A stretch of DNA of 64,000 nt from Pseudomonas baetica (GTDB lineage: Bacteria; Pseudomonadota; Gammaproteobacteria; Pseudomonadales; Pseudomonadaceae): assembly GCF_019733355.1 (NCBI RefSeq), contig NZ_JAIHLQ010000016.1:1-64000 (forward strand), written 5' to 3'. Below are positions 16,078 through 25,342 of this stretch, one piece after another. A program made the translations under genes and the position numbers. A model generated the notes under the pieces. It worked only from the letters and a program-made list of their open reading frames with translations, made no database searches and was not told where the DNA came from. Positions within the stretch are counted from its first letter, which is position 1, and each line of letters begins with the position of its first letter.

Positions 16078-17664
16078 TTATTTGTGGACGGCTTTACCCA
16101 GCGCCTTGGCGACCAGTTGTTCATACAGTTCAGCGTAGGGTTCAACCGCTTTGCACCAGTTGAAAGGCGCGGCCATGGCTCGGCAACGCATGGCGTTGAG
16201 CAGTTCCGGAAAGGCGAACACCTTGAATGCGCGGCTCAGGGCCTCGCGATAGCTGTCTGCCGTGGATTCGTCGAAGAGGAAACCGGTGACGCCGTTCTCA
16301 ATGGTGTCGGCCAGACCGCCAGTGTTGCGCGCCACCGGCAGCGAGCCGAAGCGCTGGGCGTACATCTGGCTCAGGCCGCACGGCTCGTAACGCGATGGCA
16401 TTAGCAGGAAATCACTGCCGGCAAACATCCGGCGGGCGTCGGTTTCGTTGAAGCCGATACGCACGCCGATCTGGCCGGGAAAGCGCAGCGCCAGTTCGCG
16501 CATGGCTTGTTCTTCCTCCGGCTCGCCACGACCGATGATTGCGATCTGGCCGCCGTTCTGCACGATGAACTCCGAGACGGCTTCGGTCAGATCCAGACCT
16601 TTCTGGTAAACCAGGCGCGATACAACTGCGAACAGCGGCCCTTCGCAGTCATCCAGACCAAACAGCTCGCGAACATGCGCGGCATTGACCGCTTTGCCTT
16701 CCCAATCGCCAATGGCGAAAGGTGCGAACAGGTGCGGATCGGTGGCCGCATCCCAGCTTTCATCGATACCGTTGGGGATGCCGCTGAGCAAACCTTGTTG
16801 GGTCTTGGCGGCAAGAAAACCGTCGAGGCCGCAACCGAAGTCCGGGGTGGTGATTTCCTGCGCGTAAGTGGCGCTGACCGTGGTGATGTGGCTCGAATAC
16901 GCCATACCGGCCTTGAGGAACGACATCTTGCCGTAGAACTCCATGCCTTCCTGTTGCAGGGCATGGTTGGGAATGCCCAGTTCCGGGCAGGAACCCAGAC
17001 TGGTTACGCCTTGGTAGGCAAGGTTGTGAATGGTGAAAAGGGTCGGCGTGCGTTGCCCGCGCCAATGCATATAAGCGGGCGCCAGGCCGGCCGGCCAGTC
17101 ATGGGCATGCACCAGATCCGGGCGCCAGTGGATCTGCGCAAGGTTGGCGGCGATATCCGCAGCGGCCAGACCTAAGCGGGCGAAGCGAATGTGGTTGTCC
17201 GGCCAGTCGCGACCATTGTTGGCGCCGTAAGGCGAACCTTCGCGCTCGTAAAGTTCGGGGCAGATCAACACGTAGATCACTAGCCCGTCGGGCATGTCCA
17301 TGCGACCGATCTTGCACGGTGGCAGCGCGGCATGGCCGCCGAGTTCACCGATGATGTGAATCGGGTTCTCGCTGTGCATCACTTGCGGGTAGCCGGGGAT
17401 CAGCACGCGCACATCGTGCAGATGTGCCATGGCACGGGGCAGGGCGGCGGAAACGTCACCCAGGCCGCCGGTCTTCACCAGGTCGGCGATTTCCGAGGTC
17501 ACGAACAACACTTTTTTCTTGTTGGGATTCTGACTCGCTACCGGAGCCAGCGTCTTGGTGCCGGGGGCGTTGATCGATCGGCTGCCGGGAACGCTGACGG
17601 TGCTCGATTCACCTACCGATTGCTGAGCACGTTCTCCCTGAATATCCAATGCCGCACTGATCAT
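16078..17664 (-). CDS. glgA: Glycogen synthase GlgA
   Basis: 528 residues from the ATG at 17664, which has GGGAG upstream. About 53 residues of polar, probably disordered sequence precede the GT5 domain, which opens KKKVLFVTSEIADLVKTGGL with the KTGGL ADP-glucose motif. The C-terminal domain has PSRYEPCGLSQMYAQRFG, the usual catalytic-Glu segment. It adds glucose from ADP-glucose to the glucan and is the first gene of the operon continuing to 3788. The N-terminal extension is longer than in E. coli GlgA. Confidence 0.95.
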   Translation of the reverse strand: MISAALDIQGERAQQSVGESSTVSVPGSRSINAPGTKTLAPVASQNPNKKKVLFVTSEIADLVKTGGLGDVSAALPRAMAHLHDVRVLIPGYPQVMHSENPIHIIGELGGHAALPPCKIGRMDMPDGLVIYVLICPELYEREGSPYGANNGRDWPDNHIRFARLGLAAADIAANLAQIHWRPDLVHAHDWPAGLAPAYMHWRGQRTPTLFTIHNLAYQGVTSLGSCPELGIPNHALQQEGMEFYGKMSFLKAGMAYSSHITTVSATYAQEITTPDFGCGLDGFLAAKTQQGLLSGIPNGIDESWDAATDPHLFAPFAIGDWEGKAVNAAHVRELFGLDDCEGPLFAVVSRLVYQKGLDLTEAVSEFIVQNGGQIAIIGRGEPEEEQAMRELALRFPGQIGVRIGFNETDARRMFAGSDFLLMPSRYEPCGLSQMYAQRFGSLPVARNTGGLADTIENGVTGFLFDESTADSYREALSRAFKVFAFPELLNAMRCRAMAAPFNWCKAVEPYAELYEQLVAKALGKAVHK

Positions 17665-18060
17665 ATGAATCTCCCGTTTTGTTGATCTGATTCTTGTCTT
17701 TAGCAAGCGATGTCCATGGCCAAAGTCCTGTGGCCGGGCGCAAACACGCCACGCATCGCTGAGCAAACGCTACCCGACACGCGCAAGCAGAATGGGTGAA
17801 GAGGCCACTGCAAGGAATGAACCAGCCGCGTTCCCCCGCCTTTCAGATGACCCACCGCCAACAGCAAAAGTTTCGATTATTTTGCGGGTTTGTGACCGGC
17901 AGGTTTTGCCCCGCGAAAACCAGTCTAGGCCAGATCCTAGAGCGGGCCAGAGCAAATGGGTAAATTGTTCGACAATCGGTTTCCTTTGATGAAAACCGTG
18001 ATCAAGCAGGGCAAACGCACCGACGAAGTGCAGGTTTTTTTGCGAGGAAGGGCTAAAACA

Positions 18061-18076
18061 GTGACTGATCGGTCAC
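18061..18076. promoter_or_regulatory. Near-palindrome GTGACTGATCGGTCAC, possible operator
   Basis: A 16-bp inverted repeat with one mismatched pair around a GATC centre, the size of a TetR-type operator. It lies about 400 bp upstream of glgA, with no regulator gene adjacent, so the link to either flanking gene is unproved. Confidence 0.25.
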
Positions 18077-18148
18077 GAATGTGTGCTAGCGGAAAGGAAA
18101 GGTGCACTGTTGTGGTGCGGGCAATTTGTCGCAGGGAGCTTTCAGGAC

Positions 18149-18238
18149 TCCTTGGCGAGCATCCGCGCTCCACAGGTGATCAGTCGGACACCCATCATTG
18201 TGCGCGCAGGCTTGCTCGCGAAGAGGCAGGCAGGAGCA
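18149..18238. repeat. Degenerate REP pair (GCTTGCTCGCGAAGAGG family)
   Basis: The right end GCAGGCTTGCTCGCGAAGAGG is close to the intact copy at 61471-61557; the left end (TTGGCGAGCATCCGCGCTCC) is decayed. The middle holds ATCAGTCGGACACC. It sits downstream of the dehydrogenase gene. Confidence 0.5.
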
Positions 18239-18253
18239 CCGCCACCCTCGGAC

Positions 18254-19207
18254 TCAATTCAGCAATCGAACCGGTACTCCCGCCGACCAGCCCTGAATAT
18301 CCTCGATCATTTGCGAAAAGAACCGCTCATAGTTCTGCCGACTGACATACCCCACATGGGGTGTGGCGAGCACATTGTCCAGCGTGCGAAACGGGTGCAG
18401 CGCCGGTAACGGCTCCTGCTCGAACACATCAAGCGCGGCCCCTGCGATCTGTCGCTTGTGCAAGGCTTTGATCAACGCTGATTCGTCAACGATCGGCCCG
18501 CGTGCGGTGTTCACCAGCAGTGCCGTCGCTTTCATCCAGGCTAACGCTTGCGCATCGACCAGCCCGCGACTGCGGTCGCTGAGCACCAGGTGCACCGACA
18601 GCACATCGGCCTGTTCGAACAGTTGCTGCTTGCTGACATACGTCACGCCAGCCTGTTCGGCGCGCTCAGCGGTGAGGTTTTCGCTCCAGGCAATTACCCG
18701 CATGCCAAACACCTGGCCGAACTGCGCCACACGCAAGCCGATGCTGCCCAGGCCGAGAATGCCCAGGGTCTTGCCGTGCAGATCGCCACCCAGCCCTTTT
18801 TGCCAGGTGCCGGCGCGCAACGAGTTCGCCTCGTTCAGCAGGTTACGGGTCGCCGCCATGATCAGCGCCCAGGTCAGTTCCGGTGCCGCGTGTTTATAGC
18901 TGTCGGTGCCACAAACCTTGATGCCCAGTTTTGCCGCCGCCTGCATGTCCAGCGCCGCGTTGCGCATGCCGCCGGTGACCAGCAACTTGAGATTGGGCAA
19001 TCGCTTGAGCAAGTCTTCGTCGAACCGGGTGCGTTCGCGCATCACGCAAATCACCTGGTACTTGCCCAGACGCTCGGCCAGCGTGGCGTTGTCCGCCGGA
19101 TACTCATGCTCGAACGTCACCTCGCCGACGCTATCGAGGGCGGACCAGTCAACCACGTCATGGGCCACGTCCTGCCAGTCATCGATCACTGCAATCTGCA
19201 CCGCCAT
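18254..19207 (-). CDS. D-2-hydroxyacid dehydrogenase family protein
   Basis: 317 residues. The NAD-binding Rossmann motif reads LGILGLGSIGLRVAQFG, followed by the family's VNTARGPIVDE strand with Arg and the DVFEQEPLP-HP-TPH segment that carries the catalytic Glu and His. These enzymes reduce 2-keto acids to D-2-hydroxy acids with NAD(P)H; the SerA-like and glyoxylate/hydroxypyruvate branches cannot be separated by eye. The start at 19207 follows AAGAGG. It lies 13 bp downstream of the alpha/beta hydrolase gene, likely co-transcribed. Confidence 0.85.
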   Translation of the reverse strand: MAVQIAVIDDWQDVAHDVVDWSALDSVGEVTFEHEYPADNATLAERLGKYQVICVMRERTRFDEDLLKRLPNLKLLVTGGMRNAALDMQAAAKLGIKVCGTDSYKHAAPELTWALIMAATRNLLNEANSLRAGTWQKGLGGDLHGKTLGILGLGSIGLRVAQFGQVFGMRVIAWSENLTAERAEQAGVTYVSKQQLFEQADVLSVHLVLSDRSRGLVDAQALAWMKATALLVNTARGPIVDESALIKALHKRQIAGAALDVFEQEPLPALHPFRTLDNVLATPHVGYVSRQNYERFFSQMIEDIQGWSAGVPVRLLN

Positions 19208-19220
19208 CAGCCTTACCTCT

Positions 19221-20264
19221 TCAAAGAACGGGATTGGTTTTGCTCAGCCAGCTCAACAGTGCCTTGTGAAACTGCTCGGGTTCTTCCATTTGCGGCGCGT
19301 GGCCCATGCCGGGAAATTCCACCAGTTTCGACTGCGGGATCAGCTTGGCCACCTGTTTGCCGAGCACCTCGTAGTGGCCGATTTTCGCTTTTACTTCTGG
19401 CGGCGCGATGTCCTTGCCGATGGCGGTGGTGTCGCTGGTACCGATCAGCAACAGGGTCGGCATCTTGAGGTTTTTGAATTCGTAGTACACCGGCTGGGTG
19501 AAAATCATGTCGTAGATCAGCGCCGAGTTCCACGCCACTTGGGTTTTGCCCGGGCCTTTGTTCAGGCCGGCGAGCATGTCGACCCAACGGTCGAATTCGG
19601 GTTTCCAGCGACCATCGTAATAGGTCTTGCGTTCGTACTCGCGGATGCCTTGGGCACTGACGTTCAGTTCGCGCTGGTACCACTGATCTACAGTGCGATA
19701 GGGCACGCCGAGGGCTTTCCAGTCTTCCAGGCCAATCGGGTTGACCAGTGCCAGTTGATCGACTTGTTCCGGGAATTGCAGCGCATAACGGGTGGCGAGC
19801 ATGCCGCCGGTGGAATGGCCAAGCAGGGTGGCATTCTGGATGCCCAGCGCTTTGAGCAATTGGTGAGTGTTGGTCGCCAGTTGCTGGAAACTGTACTGAT
19901 AGTTGTCGGGTTTGCTGGACGTGCAGAAACCGATCTGATCCGGCGCGACCACCCGATAACCCGCCTCGCTCAAAGCCTTGATCGAGCTATCCCAGGTGGC
20001 GCCGCAAAAATTCTTGCCGTGCATCAACACCACAGTGCGACCGTTGGCTTTGCCGTGGGCGGCGACGTCCATGTATCCCATCTGCAGGGATTTACCTTGG
20101 GACTGGAAGGCAAAGTGTTTAAGCGTGTAAGGGTATTCGAAGCCTTCCAGTTGCGAGCCGTATTCGGGGCCTTCGGGCGCAGGTGCTGTTTCTGCCTGGG
20201 CGAGCAGTGGCAGCGCAGCGCTCAAAAGCAGGCTGGGCAGCCAGCGGGAAAACGTAACGGGCAT
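19221..20264 (-). CDS. Secreted alpha/beta hydrolase
   Basis: 347 residues with an N-terminal signal peptide (hydrophobic SLLLSAALPLLAQA, cleavage before ETAP). The fold is evident from VVLMHGKNFCGATW (oxyanion HG), the nucleophile elbow LLGHSTGG, and the C-terminal GMGHAPQMEEPEQF with the catalytic His. A lid region between them includes YYDGRWKPEFDRW. Probably a periplasmic esterase or lipase-like enzyme; substrate unknown. The start has GGAG. Confidence 0.85.
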   Translation of the reverse strand: MPVTFSRWLPSLLLSAALPLLAQAETAPAPEGPEYGSQLEGFEYPYTLKHFAFQSQGKSLQMGYMDVAAHGKANGRTVVLMHGKNFCGATWDSSIKALSEAGYRVVAPDQIGFCTSSKPDNYQYSFQQLATNTHQLLKALGIQNATLLGHSTGGMLATRYALQFPEQVDQLALVNPIGLEDWKALGVPYRTVDQWYQRELNVSAQGIREYERKTYYDGRWKPEFDRWVDMLAGLNKGPGKTQVAWNSALIYDMIFTQPVYYEFKNLKMPTLLLIGTSDTTAIGKDIAPPEVKAKIGHYEVLGKQVAKLIPQSKLVEFPGMGHAPQMEEPEQFHKALLSWLSKTNPVL

Positions 20265-20351
20265 GGGTGCAAACTCCAGTGAAAATCGGCTGATGCTGGA
20301 ACGACCGGATTAGGGCGATGTTAAACACAGGCAATACCCAGGCCCGAACGT

Positions 20352-20786
20352 TCAACCGAGCCAGCCCAGTGTCAGCATTGCCAGCACGGCATAGCGGGCG
20401 CCCTTGGCCAGGGTGACAATCACCAGAAACCGCCCGAGGGGCTCGCGCATCACGCCGGCAATCAGGGTCAGCGGATCACCGAAGATCGGCAGCCAACTGA
20501 GCAACAGCGACCAATGCCCGTAACGCTCGTAGTGCTTGCGCGCCGTGGCCATGTGTTTGGGACTGACCGGAAACCAGCGCCGATGCTGAAACCGTTCGAG
20601 TCGACGTCCCAACCACCAGTTGACCAGTGAACCGAGGACGTTGCCCAGCGTGGCGACCGCTAGCAACCCCCAGAGCCAATAACGATCACTGACGATCAGG
20701 CCAACCAGCAACGCCTCTGACTGCAACGGCAGCAGTGTCGCGGCGCCGAATGCGGCGAAAAACAGCCCGATATACGCGGCACCCAT
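20352..20786 (-). CDS. YqaA/DedA-family inner membrane protein
   Basis: 144 residues with about four hydrophobic segments and a conserved NVLGSLVNWWLGR followed by a basic loop and LSWLPIFGDPLTLIAGVMR, the signature of the small YqaA branch of the SNARE-associated/DedA family. Family members are implicated in lipid transport or membrane homeostasis. Its ATG overlaps the stop of the DUF411 gene by one base (TGATG), so it is coupled to that gene. Confidence 0.85.
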   Translation of the reverse strand: MGAAYIGLFFAAFGAATLLPLQSEALLVGLIVSDRYWLWGLLAVATLGNVLGSLVNWWLGRRLERFQHRRWFPVSPKHMATARKHYERYGHWSLLLSWLPIFGDPLTLIAGVMREPLGRFLVIVTLAKGARYAVLAMLTLGWLG

Positions 20787-21232
20787 CAATGGGCCGGGTA
20801 ATCCGCCACCACCACGTCAGCGCCGTCCTTACTCAGGCCGATGATTTGATAAGCATCGCTCATGCCGTCCATTTCCATGCCCGGCGAGCCCATCGGCATG
20901 CCCGGCGCAGCGACACCGAGCAAGTCGTCACGCTTGCTCAGAGCCAGCACTTGTTCGGCCGGCACATGGCCCTCGACGAACTTGCCGTTGATGATTGCGG
21001 TGTGACATGCCGCCAGACGCGGCGGCACGCCATGCTGTTGCTTGAAACTGCTCATGTCGCTTTCGACGTGATCTTCGACCTTGAAGCCGTTGGCTTCCAG
21101 GTGGCTGATCCATTTTTTGCAGCAGCCACAGTTGGCGTCGCGATGGACTTCGATCGGGATCAGGTCGGCAGCCTGGGCGAGGGAGGAGAGGAACAGGGCG
21201 CTCAGGGCGACCAGACGCAAAGGGGTTCGCAT
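20786..21232 (-). CDS. DUF411 periplasmic metal-binding protein
   Basis: 148 residues with a signal peptide (LVALSALFLSSLAQA). The DUF411 hallmark CGCCKKW follows shortly after the cleavage site, then HVESDMSSFKQQHGVP and a C-terminal Met-rich stretch GMPMGSPGMEMDGM that could bind copper. Family members occur next to copper-resistance genes. The start at 21232 is chosen because the signal peptide begins there; further residues upstream are polar and unconserved. Confidence 0.85.
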   Translation of the reverse strand: MRTPLRLVALSALFLSSLAQAADLIPIEVHRDANCGCCKKWISHLEANGFKVEDHVESDMSSFKQQHGVPPRLAACHTAIINGKFVEGHVPAEQVLALSKRDDLLGVAAPGMPMGSPGMEMDGMSDAYQIIGLSKDGADVVVADYPAH

Positions 21233-21427
21233 GATGGGTTCTCGACTCGGATTGGCGGTCAAAAAGAACGCATTTTGACCGGTTTTTCCTGGCAGGCATC
21301 AACGGATTGTTTCCAGTTGCTACGAGGCAGGCTGTCGGGATCATCGTAGATCAAGGCTGACAGCCCGATGAGCGAGAGATTACAAATCTGTCAGTTGAAC
21401 CGCCGGGCAACGGCGGTAGAAACCCGT

Positions 21428-21457
21428 TGTGGCGAGGGCGCAATCGCCCTCGCCACA
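21428..21457. repeat. REP-type hairpin GTGGCGAGGGCG..CGCCCTCGCCAC, probable terminator
   Basis: A 13-bp perfect stem (21428-21440 with 21445-21457) and a four-base CAAT loop. It matches the GTGGCGAGGGAGC..GCTCCCTCGCCAC repeat common in fluorescent pseudomonads and lies immediately downstream of the chemoreceptor stop codon. No T-run follows. Confidence 0.7.
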
Positions 21458-21463
21458 GGCCTG

Positions 21464-23455
21464 TCAACGCACTTTGAACCGGCCCATGATCGCGCTCACC
21501 TGGCTGTTGGCTTCGAGTAACTGACGGGTGTTGAGTTCGCTGGCCTGGCCGCTTTTCACCAGTTCATCGACCATGTGACGGATCTGCACCATGCTGCGGT
21601 TGATCTCTTCGGTCACTGCGCTTTGCTGTTCGGCGGCAGTGGCGATTTGGGTGCTGAGGCTGTTGATGTGGCTGACCGAGCCGGCCATTTCGTCCAGCCC
21701 CGAGTTGACCCGCGCCGTAGCGTCAGCGGCGGACTGGCAACTGGCCTGAGTGTTTTCCATCGCGCTGACCGATGAGCTCACCCCTTGGGTCAGGCGGGTC
21801 AACATTTCGTTGATTTCCGAGGTACTGGCTTGGGTACGGGCGGCGAGGGCGCGTACCTCGTCAGCGACCACTGCAAAACCACGACCCTGCTCGCCGGCGC
21901 GGGCCGCTTCAATCGCGGCGTTTAGGGCCAGCAGGTTGGTCTGACCGGCAATCGCTCCGATGACCCCGAGAATCTCGGTGATGCGTTGAGCATCCTGCTG
22001 CATGTTTTCAACTTTGTGTGTGGCACTGGCCACTTCGTCAATCAGCGCAACCACGCTGTTGGTCGCTTCGCCCACCACTACGCGCGATCGATCGGCGTTT
22101 TCGTTGGCACGCTGTGTAAACGCGGCGGTTTCGGCAGCATTCTGCGCCACGCTTTCCGCGGTGGAACTCATCTCGGTGATAGCGGTGACGGTTTGATCGG
22201 TTTCCGAGGCATGGCGCAGCAGGATCTGGCTGGTATGCGCCGAGGTACGTTGCAGGTTGTCGAGGCTTGAGGCCATGGCCCCTGTGGCCTGCGTGACTTC
22301 CCCGATCATGTTTTGCAGATAGGCAATAAAGGTGTTGACCGAGTGGCCGATGGCACCCAGTTCGTCTTCGGCGCGGATGGTGATGCGGCGAGTCAGGTCG
22401 GCATCGCCGCTGGACAGCAAGTCGATGTTGGCTTTCAACGCCTTCAAGCGCGACACCAGTTGGCGGATGGCATAAACCTGCAATAGCACCAGCAACAGCA
22501 CCAACGGAATCTGCAACAGGCTAAGCGTGCTGAGTACGTCATCACGCTGGGCGGTCAGCATTTTGGTCGGCAGGGCGGTGGCGAGGAACCAGGGGGTGCC
22601 TTCGATCGGCCGCATGAAGAAGGTGCTGTCTTGACCGTTGTTGTCGAACTCGACGCGCTGCGCCTGATCGCGGTTCTGCAGGCCAGCCTTGACCTGGCTG
22701 GCGAAGGTCGAGCTGGCGGCCAGTTCACTGATGTTTTTCAGCACGATCGGCCCACTGATGCGCGAACTGTTGCTGATGATCTTGCCGTCGGCCTCAACGA
22801 TGAGCATCTCGGCGTTGAGGTCTTTTTCCTTGCGGGCGACCAGATCATTGAAGAAACCGAGGGTCACGTCGATGGTCGACACGCCCCAGGCGCTACCGTT
22901 TTTCTGGATGGCCATGGCGCAGTTGGTGCGCGGTTCGGCGCTGGCATCGTCTTTATAGGCAGCGGCCCAGGCGCACTGACCGCGCGGGGTCTGCATGCCG
23001 CCCTTGTACCAGCTCTGGTCGTAATAGTTGGGCGCGGCGTCGCTGTTCCAGAAGGTGTTGACCGCCAGTTTGCCCGAGGCATCGCGATGCCAGAAAGTGC
23101 TGAACTTGTTGCGCCCAGCCTCACGCTGCCCCGGCAGCGGCCAGATCCCGCCGCCGAAGACTTTCGGCTCGCCGTATTGATCGACCAAGCCCGGCAATAC
23201 CGTATCGATGGCAGCGCTGTCGAGCAACGGGATGGTTTGGGTGATGCTGCGCTGTTGCGCCTGAACTTTGTTCAATTCGCCCTGAATCTGCTCGGCGACT
23301 TCGGCGATACGGTTGAGCACAACCTGTTCTTCGGTATGACGCAGTTTGGGGGCGACCAGTTGACTGATGCCAACCACGGTCAGCACCGACAACAACAGCA
23401 TGAACAGAACCAGAAACAGCGTGTAGCGAGCCTGAATAGTGCGCAATGCGGGCAT
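21464..23455 (-). CDS. Methyl-accepting chemotaxis protein with dCACHE sensor
   Basis: 663 residues. TM1 is at about 11-32, a periplasmic double-CACHE-like sensor spans 33-305 (with YYDQSWYKGG, CAWAAAYKDD and GVSTIDVTLGF), and TM2 is at about 310-330. HAMP follows to about 385, then the cytoplasmic signalling hairpin carrying the invariant AARAGEQGRGFAVVADEVR. No C-terminal CheR-tethering pentapeptide is seen. Two cysteines in the sensor (161 and 179) may form a disulphide. Ligand not assigned. It is a single-gene unit followed by a strong hairpin. Confidence 0.95.
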   Translation of the reverse strand: MPALRTIQARYTLFLVLFMLLLSVLTVVGISQLVAPKLRHTEEQVVLNRIAEVAEQIQGELNKVQAQQRSITQTIPLLDSAAIDTVLPGLVDQYGEPKVFGGGIWPLPGQREAGRNKFSTFWHRDASGKLAVNTFWNSDAAPNYYDQSWYKGGMQTPRGQCAWAAAYKDDASAEPRTNCAMAIQKNGSAWGVSTIDVTLGFFNDLVARKEKDLNAEMLIVEADGKIISNSSRISGPIVLKNISELAASSTFASQVKAGLQNRDQAQRVEFDNNGQDSTFFMRPIEGTPWFLATALPTKMLTAQRDDVLSTLSLLQIPLVLLLVLLQVYAIRQLVSRLKALKANIDLLSSGDADLTRRITIRAEDELGAIGHSVNTFIAYLQNMIGEVTQATGAMASSLDNLQRTSAHTSQILLRHASETDQTVTAITEMSSTAESVAQNAAETAAFTQRANENADRSRVVVGEATNSVVALIDEVASATHKVENMQQDAQRITEILGVIGAIAGQTNLLALNAAIEAARAGEQGRGFAVVADEVRALAARTQASTSEINEMLTRLTQGVSSSVSAMENTQASCQSAADATARVNSGLDEMAGSVSHINSLSTQIATAAEQQSAVTEEINRSMVQIRHMVDELVKSGQASELNTRQLLEANSQVSAIMGRFKVR

Positions 23456-23839
23456 GGAGACCGGTCCTTTAGCTACGTTTTTTATTATGGGTTCAGGGGG
23501 AAAACATCACGGGTATCCATGGGTATCGTCGGGATGGGAAGAAGCTTTAGGTACTTTCGTACAAGAACGTGCAGTGTATGGCCGAACGGTAGGTATCGTC
23601 TTTGATACAACAAAGCGGTTTGCCTGGTTGATCAGTGCAAAAAACGCAACCCGTGACAATTTCAGATGAGTCACGCGGTTCCATCTTTTGGGGTGTTTTG
23701 AGAATTTCTACCTGAATGTACGAGAATTGTAAGCAAACGGATAAAAAGGTTGGTGCCACTAGTTGGCCCGCCGATACTTACGAGCACCAAAGTAGGTCAA
23801 CAAGGACATTTTCATGCTCGTTCTTCAAGGAACTCACTC
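23456..23839. other. Intergenic region between divergent chemoreceptor and orphan gene
   Basis: About 380 bp, somewhat AT-richer than the flanking genes and holding both divergent promoters. I could not pick out a convincing -35/-10 pair, operator or structured RNA. Short open frames here lack ribosome sites and family resemblance. Confidence 0.6.
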
Positions 23840-24373
23840 ATGACTATCGGCTATACCGGTGCTTGGCAGAGTAAGGCGGGTTTGCTGGTGCAGGACACCG
23901 GCAGTAGAGGCAAACAGGTGTCGCAAAGCACCAAGGTGAGGCAGATGCTGACCCTGGTCGGCAACGATCCGAATGCGCTGAACATCGCTGAGATGGACAA
24001 GCAAAAGCTGCACAAGAACATCAAGGGTTTCGACCCGGATAACGTGTCGGCGAAGCAGTTGGGCAACCTCAGTACATTCTTGCGCAGCAAAGGCCTGATT
24101 TCCGATCTGACGGCAATGACCCTGCTCAACGCCGGTGACAAGTTCGATCGTTTCGGGGTGCAGAAAGATCCGGATGCAAAGTTCAGTGCACTGGAGTACT
24201 TCGCCACGCAACTCGATACCATTCAGACCAACGCGATCAAGGGCGACAAATACGCCAACGGTTTGATCCCCGAGTACAAGAAAGCCATTTACGTGCTGCA
24301 GAACCTCAAGACCTATGGCAAGGGTAACGGCACGACGCCGCCAACCGACAAAGGCGTCAGCTCCAAGGCGTGA
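23840..24373 (+). CDS. Small soluble protein of unknown function
   Basis: 177 residues from the ATG at 23840 (AAGGA site). No signal peptide, membrane segment or known motif was recognised. The first 35 residues are Ser/Gly/Gln/Lys-rich and probably flexible (TGAWQSKAGLLVQDTGSRGK), the middle is helical, and the tail is Lys/Thr/Ser-rich. Such a composition occurs in secreted effectors and chaperone-bound proteins, but that is only a resemblance. It stands alone with its own terminator hairpin. Confidence 0.75.
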   Translation: MTIGYTGAWQSKAGLLVQDTGSRGKQVSQSTKVRQMLTLVGNDPNALNIAEMDKQKLHKNIKGFDPDNVSAKQLGNLSTFLRSKGLISDLTAMTLLNAGDKFDRFGVQKDPDAKFSALEYFATQLDTIQTNAIKGDKYANGLIPEYKKAIYVLQNLKTYGKGNGTTPPTDKGVSSKA

Positions 24374-24388
24374 GCGTCAGAAGAAGAT

Positions 24389-24412
24389 GGCCCGTTCCAA
24401 TCGCGACGGGCC
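24389..24412 (+). terminator. Hairpin downstream of the orphan 177-aa gene
   Basis: GGCCCGT/ACGGGCC, a 7-bp stem with a ten-base loop 15 bp after the stop codon. The T-run is weak (AATGTGTTAATT). It lies between convergent genes and may serve both. Confidence 0.55.
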
Positions 24413-24418
24413 AATGTG

Positions 24419-25342
24419 TTAATTCCAGCCTCCCCTGATATTGCGCTGAACCTCATCATGCAGGACCTGCATGCGCGGGCAATGCAGCTTTAGCGCGCAT
24501 TGTCGGACGCCGCGATGAAAGAGCGCGAGCCAACTCCCTTCCGTGTCGTCGCCGGGTGCCAGGCCGGTAAATACAAAACCGATGGCCGTTAGCCTGTTCA
24601 GATCGCTGGCGAAATGGCGCGACAGTCTCAGGCGTATCGAAATCAGCCAATGTTGCGGTAATGCCTGTAACTGCTTGAGTAGGCTCGGACTCAGCTCCTT
24701 TAGCCGCATGTCATGCCGATCAGCGTGTTGTTCAAGTTGAACCGGTGCGCCACGCCAGGGAAGTGCATGCGTTCGCGTGCCGAATACACGACAAAGGTGC
24801 TGCATGAAAACCCGACAACTGGCTGGCCATGTCTGTCTGGGCAATGGGCGTTGATACCCGTCGATGACGCGACAACCCAGGACGATCGATTCAGGCGTTG
24901 GGCAGCCGAAGGGTGAAGGGACGTAATCCGGCAGCAGTCCGGTGTTGTGAAAACCGATATTGATTGCCATGCGTTGCGTGTACGGATGATGGGTCACTTG
25001 CTTGATTGAAACGTCGTGACAGCCAAGCGCTTGTGCGTGAATCAACAGTTGCTGGCCTAGACGCGTCGCGATGTTTTGTCCGCGGGTGTCAGGGTGAACG
25101 ACGCTCAAGGCCAGTTCGGCACTGTGTGAGCCGTTGTCCCTGAACAGGGTCGCGTGCCCCAGGATCTGCTGTCCGACCACGGCGACCAGCGAGTGCCAGC
25201 GCTTGTCGCCGTGGTTTTGGCTGATCATGTGCGGCAGGTAGACATGGGGTTGCACGTAATGGTCGCCGTACACTTGCCGGAACAGTTGACTGACTGCCGC
25301 CGCATCGGTGTCGCGATAGTTACGCAGGATCAACGTTTCCAT
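24419..25342 (-). CDS. GNAT-family acetyltransferase, last gene of the LuxC/LuxE-like operon
   Basis: 307 residues from the ATG at 25342, which has a perfect AAGGAGG site; its start lies 23 bp inside the end of the upstream ligase gene, so translation is probably coupled. The N-terminal half is a GNAT domain: LILRNYRDTDAAAV, then the acetyl-CoA motif A HPDTRGQNIATRLG near residue 90, and an MAINIGFHNTG motif B. The second half (about 190-307) is a divergent region resembling a degenerate second GNAT lobe. Within this operon it may N-acylate the pathway intermediate. Confidence 0.8.
   Translation of the reverse strand: METLILRNYRDTDAAAVSQLFRQVYGDHYVQPHVYLPHMISQNHGDKRWHSLVAVVGQQILGHATLFRDNGSHSAELALSVVHPDTRGQNIATRLGQQLLIHAQALGCHDVSIKQVTHHPYTQRMAINIGFHNTGLLPDYVPSPFGCPTPESIVLGCRVIDGYQRPLPRQTWPASCRVFMQHLCRVFGTRTHALPWRGAPVQLEQHADRHDMRLKELSPSLLKQLQALPQHWLISIRLRLSRHFASDLNRLTAIGFVFTGLAPGDDTEGSWLALFHRGVRQCALKLHCPRMQVLHDEVQRNIRGGWN

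Larger units (their letters stand above)
17665..18253. other. Intergenic region upstream of glgA
   Basis: About 590 bp without a convincing gene. It must hold the promoter of the glgA operon on the minus strand; no clear sigma-70 pair stands out. It contains a 16-bp near-palindrome (18061-18076) and a degenerate REP pair (about 18149-18238). Confidence 0.6.
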
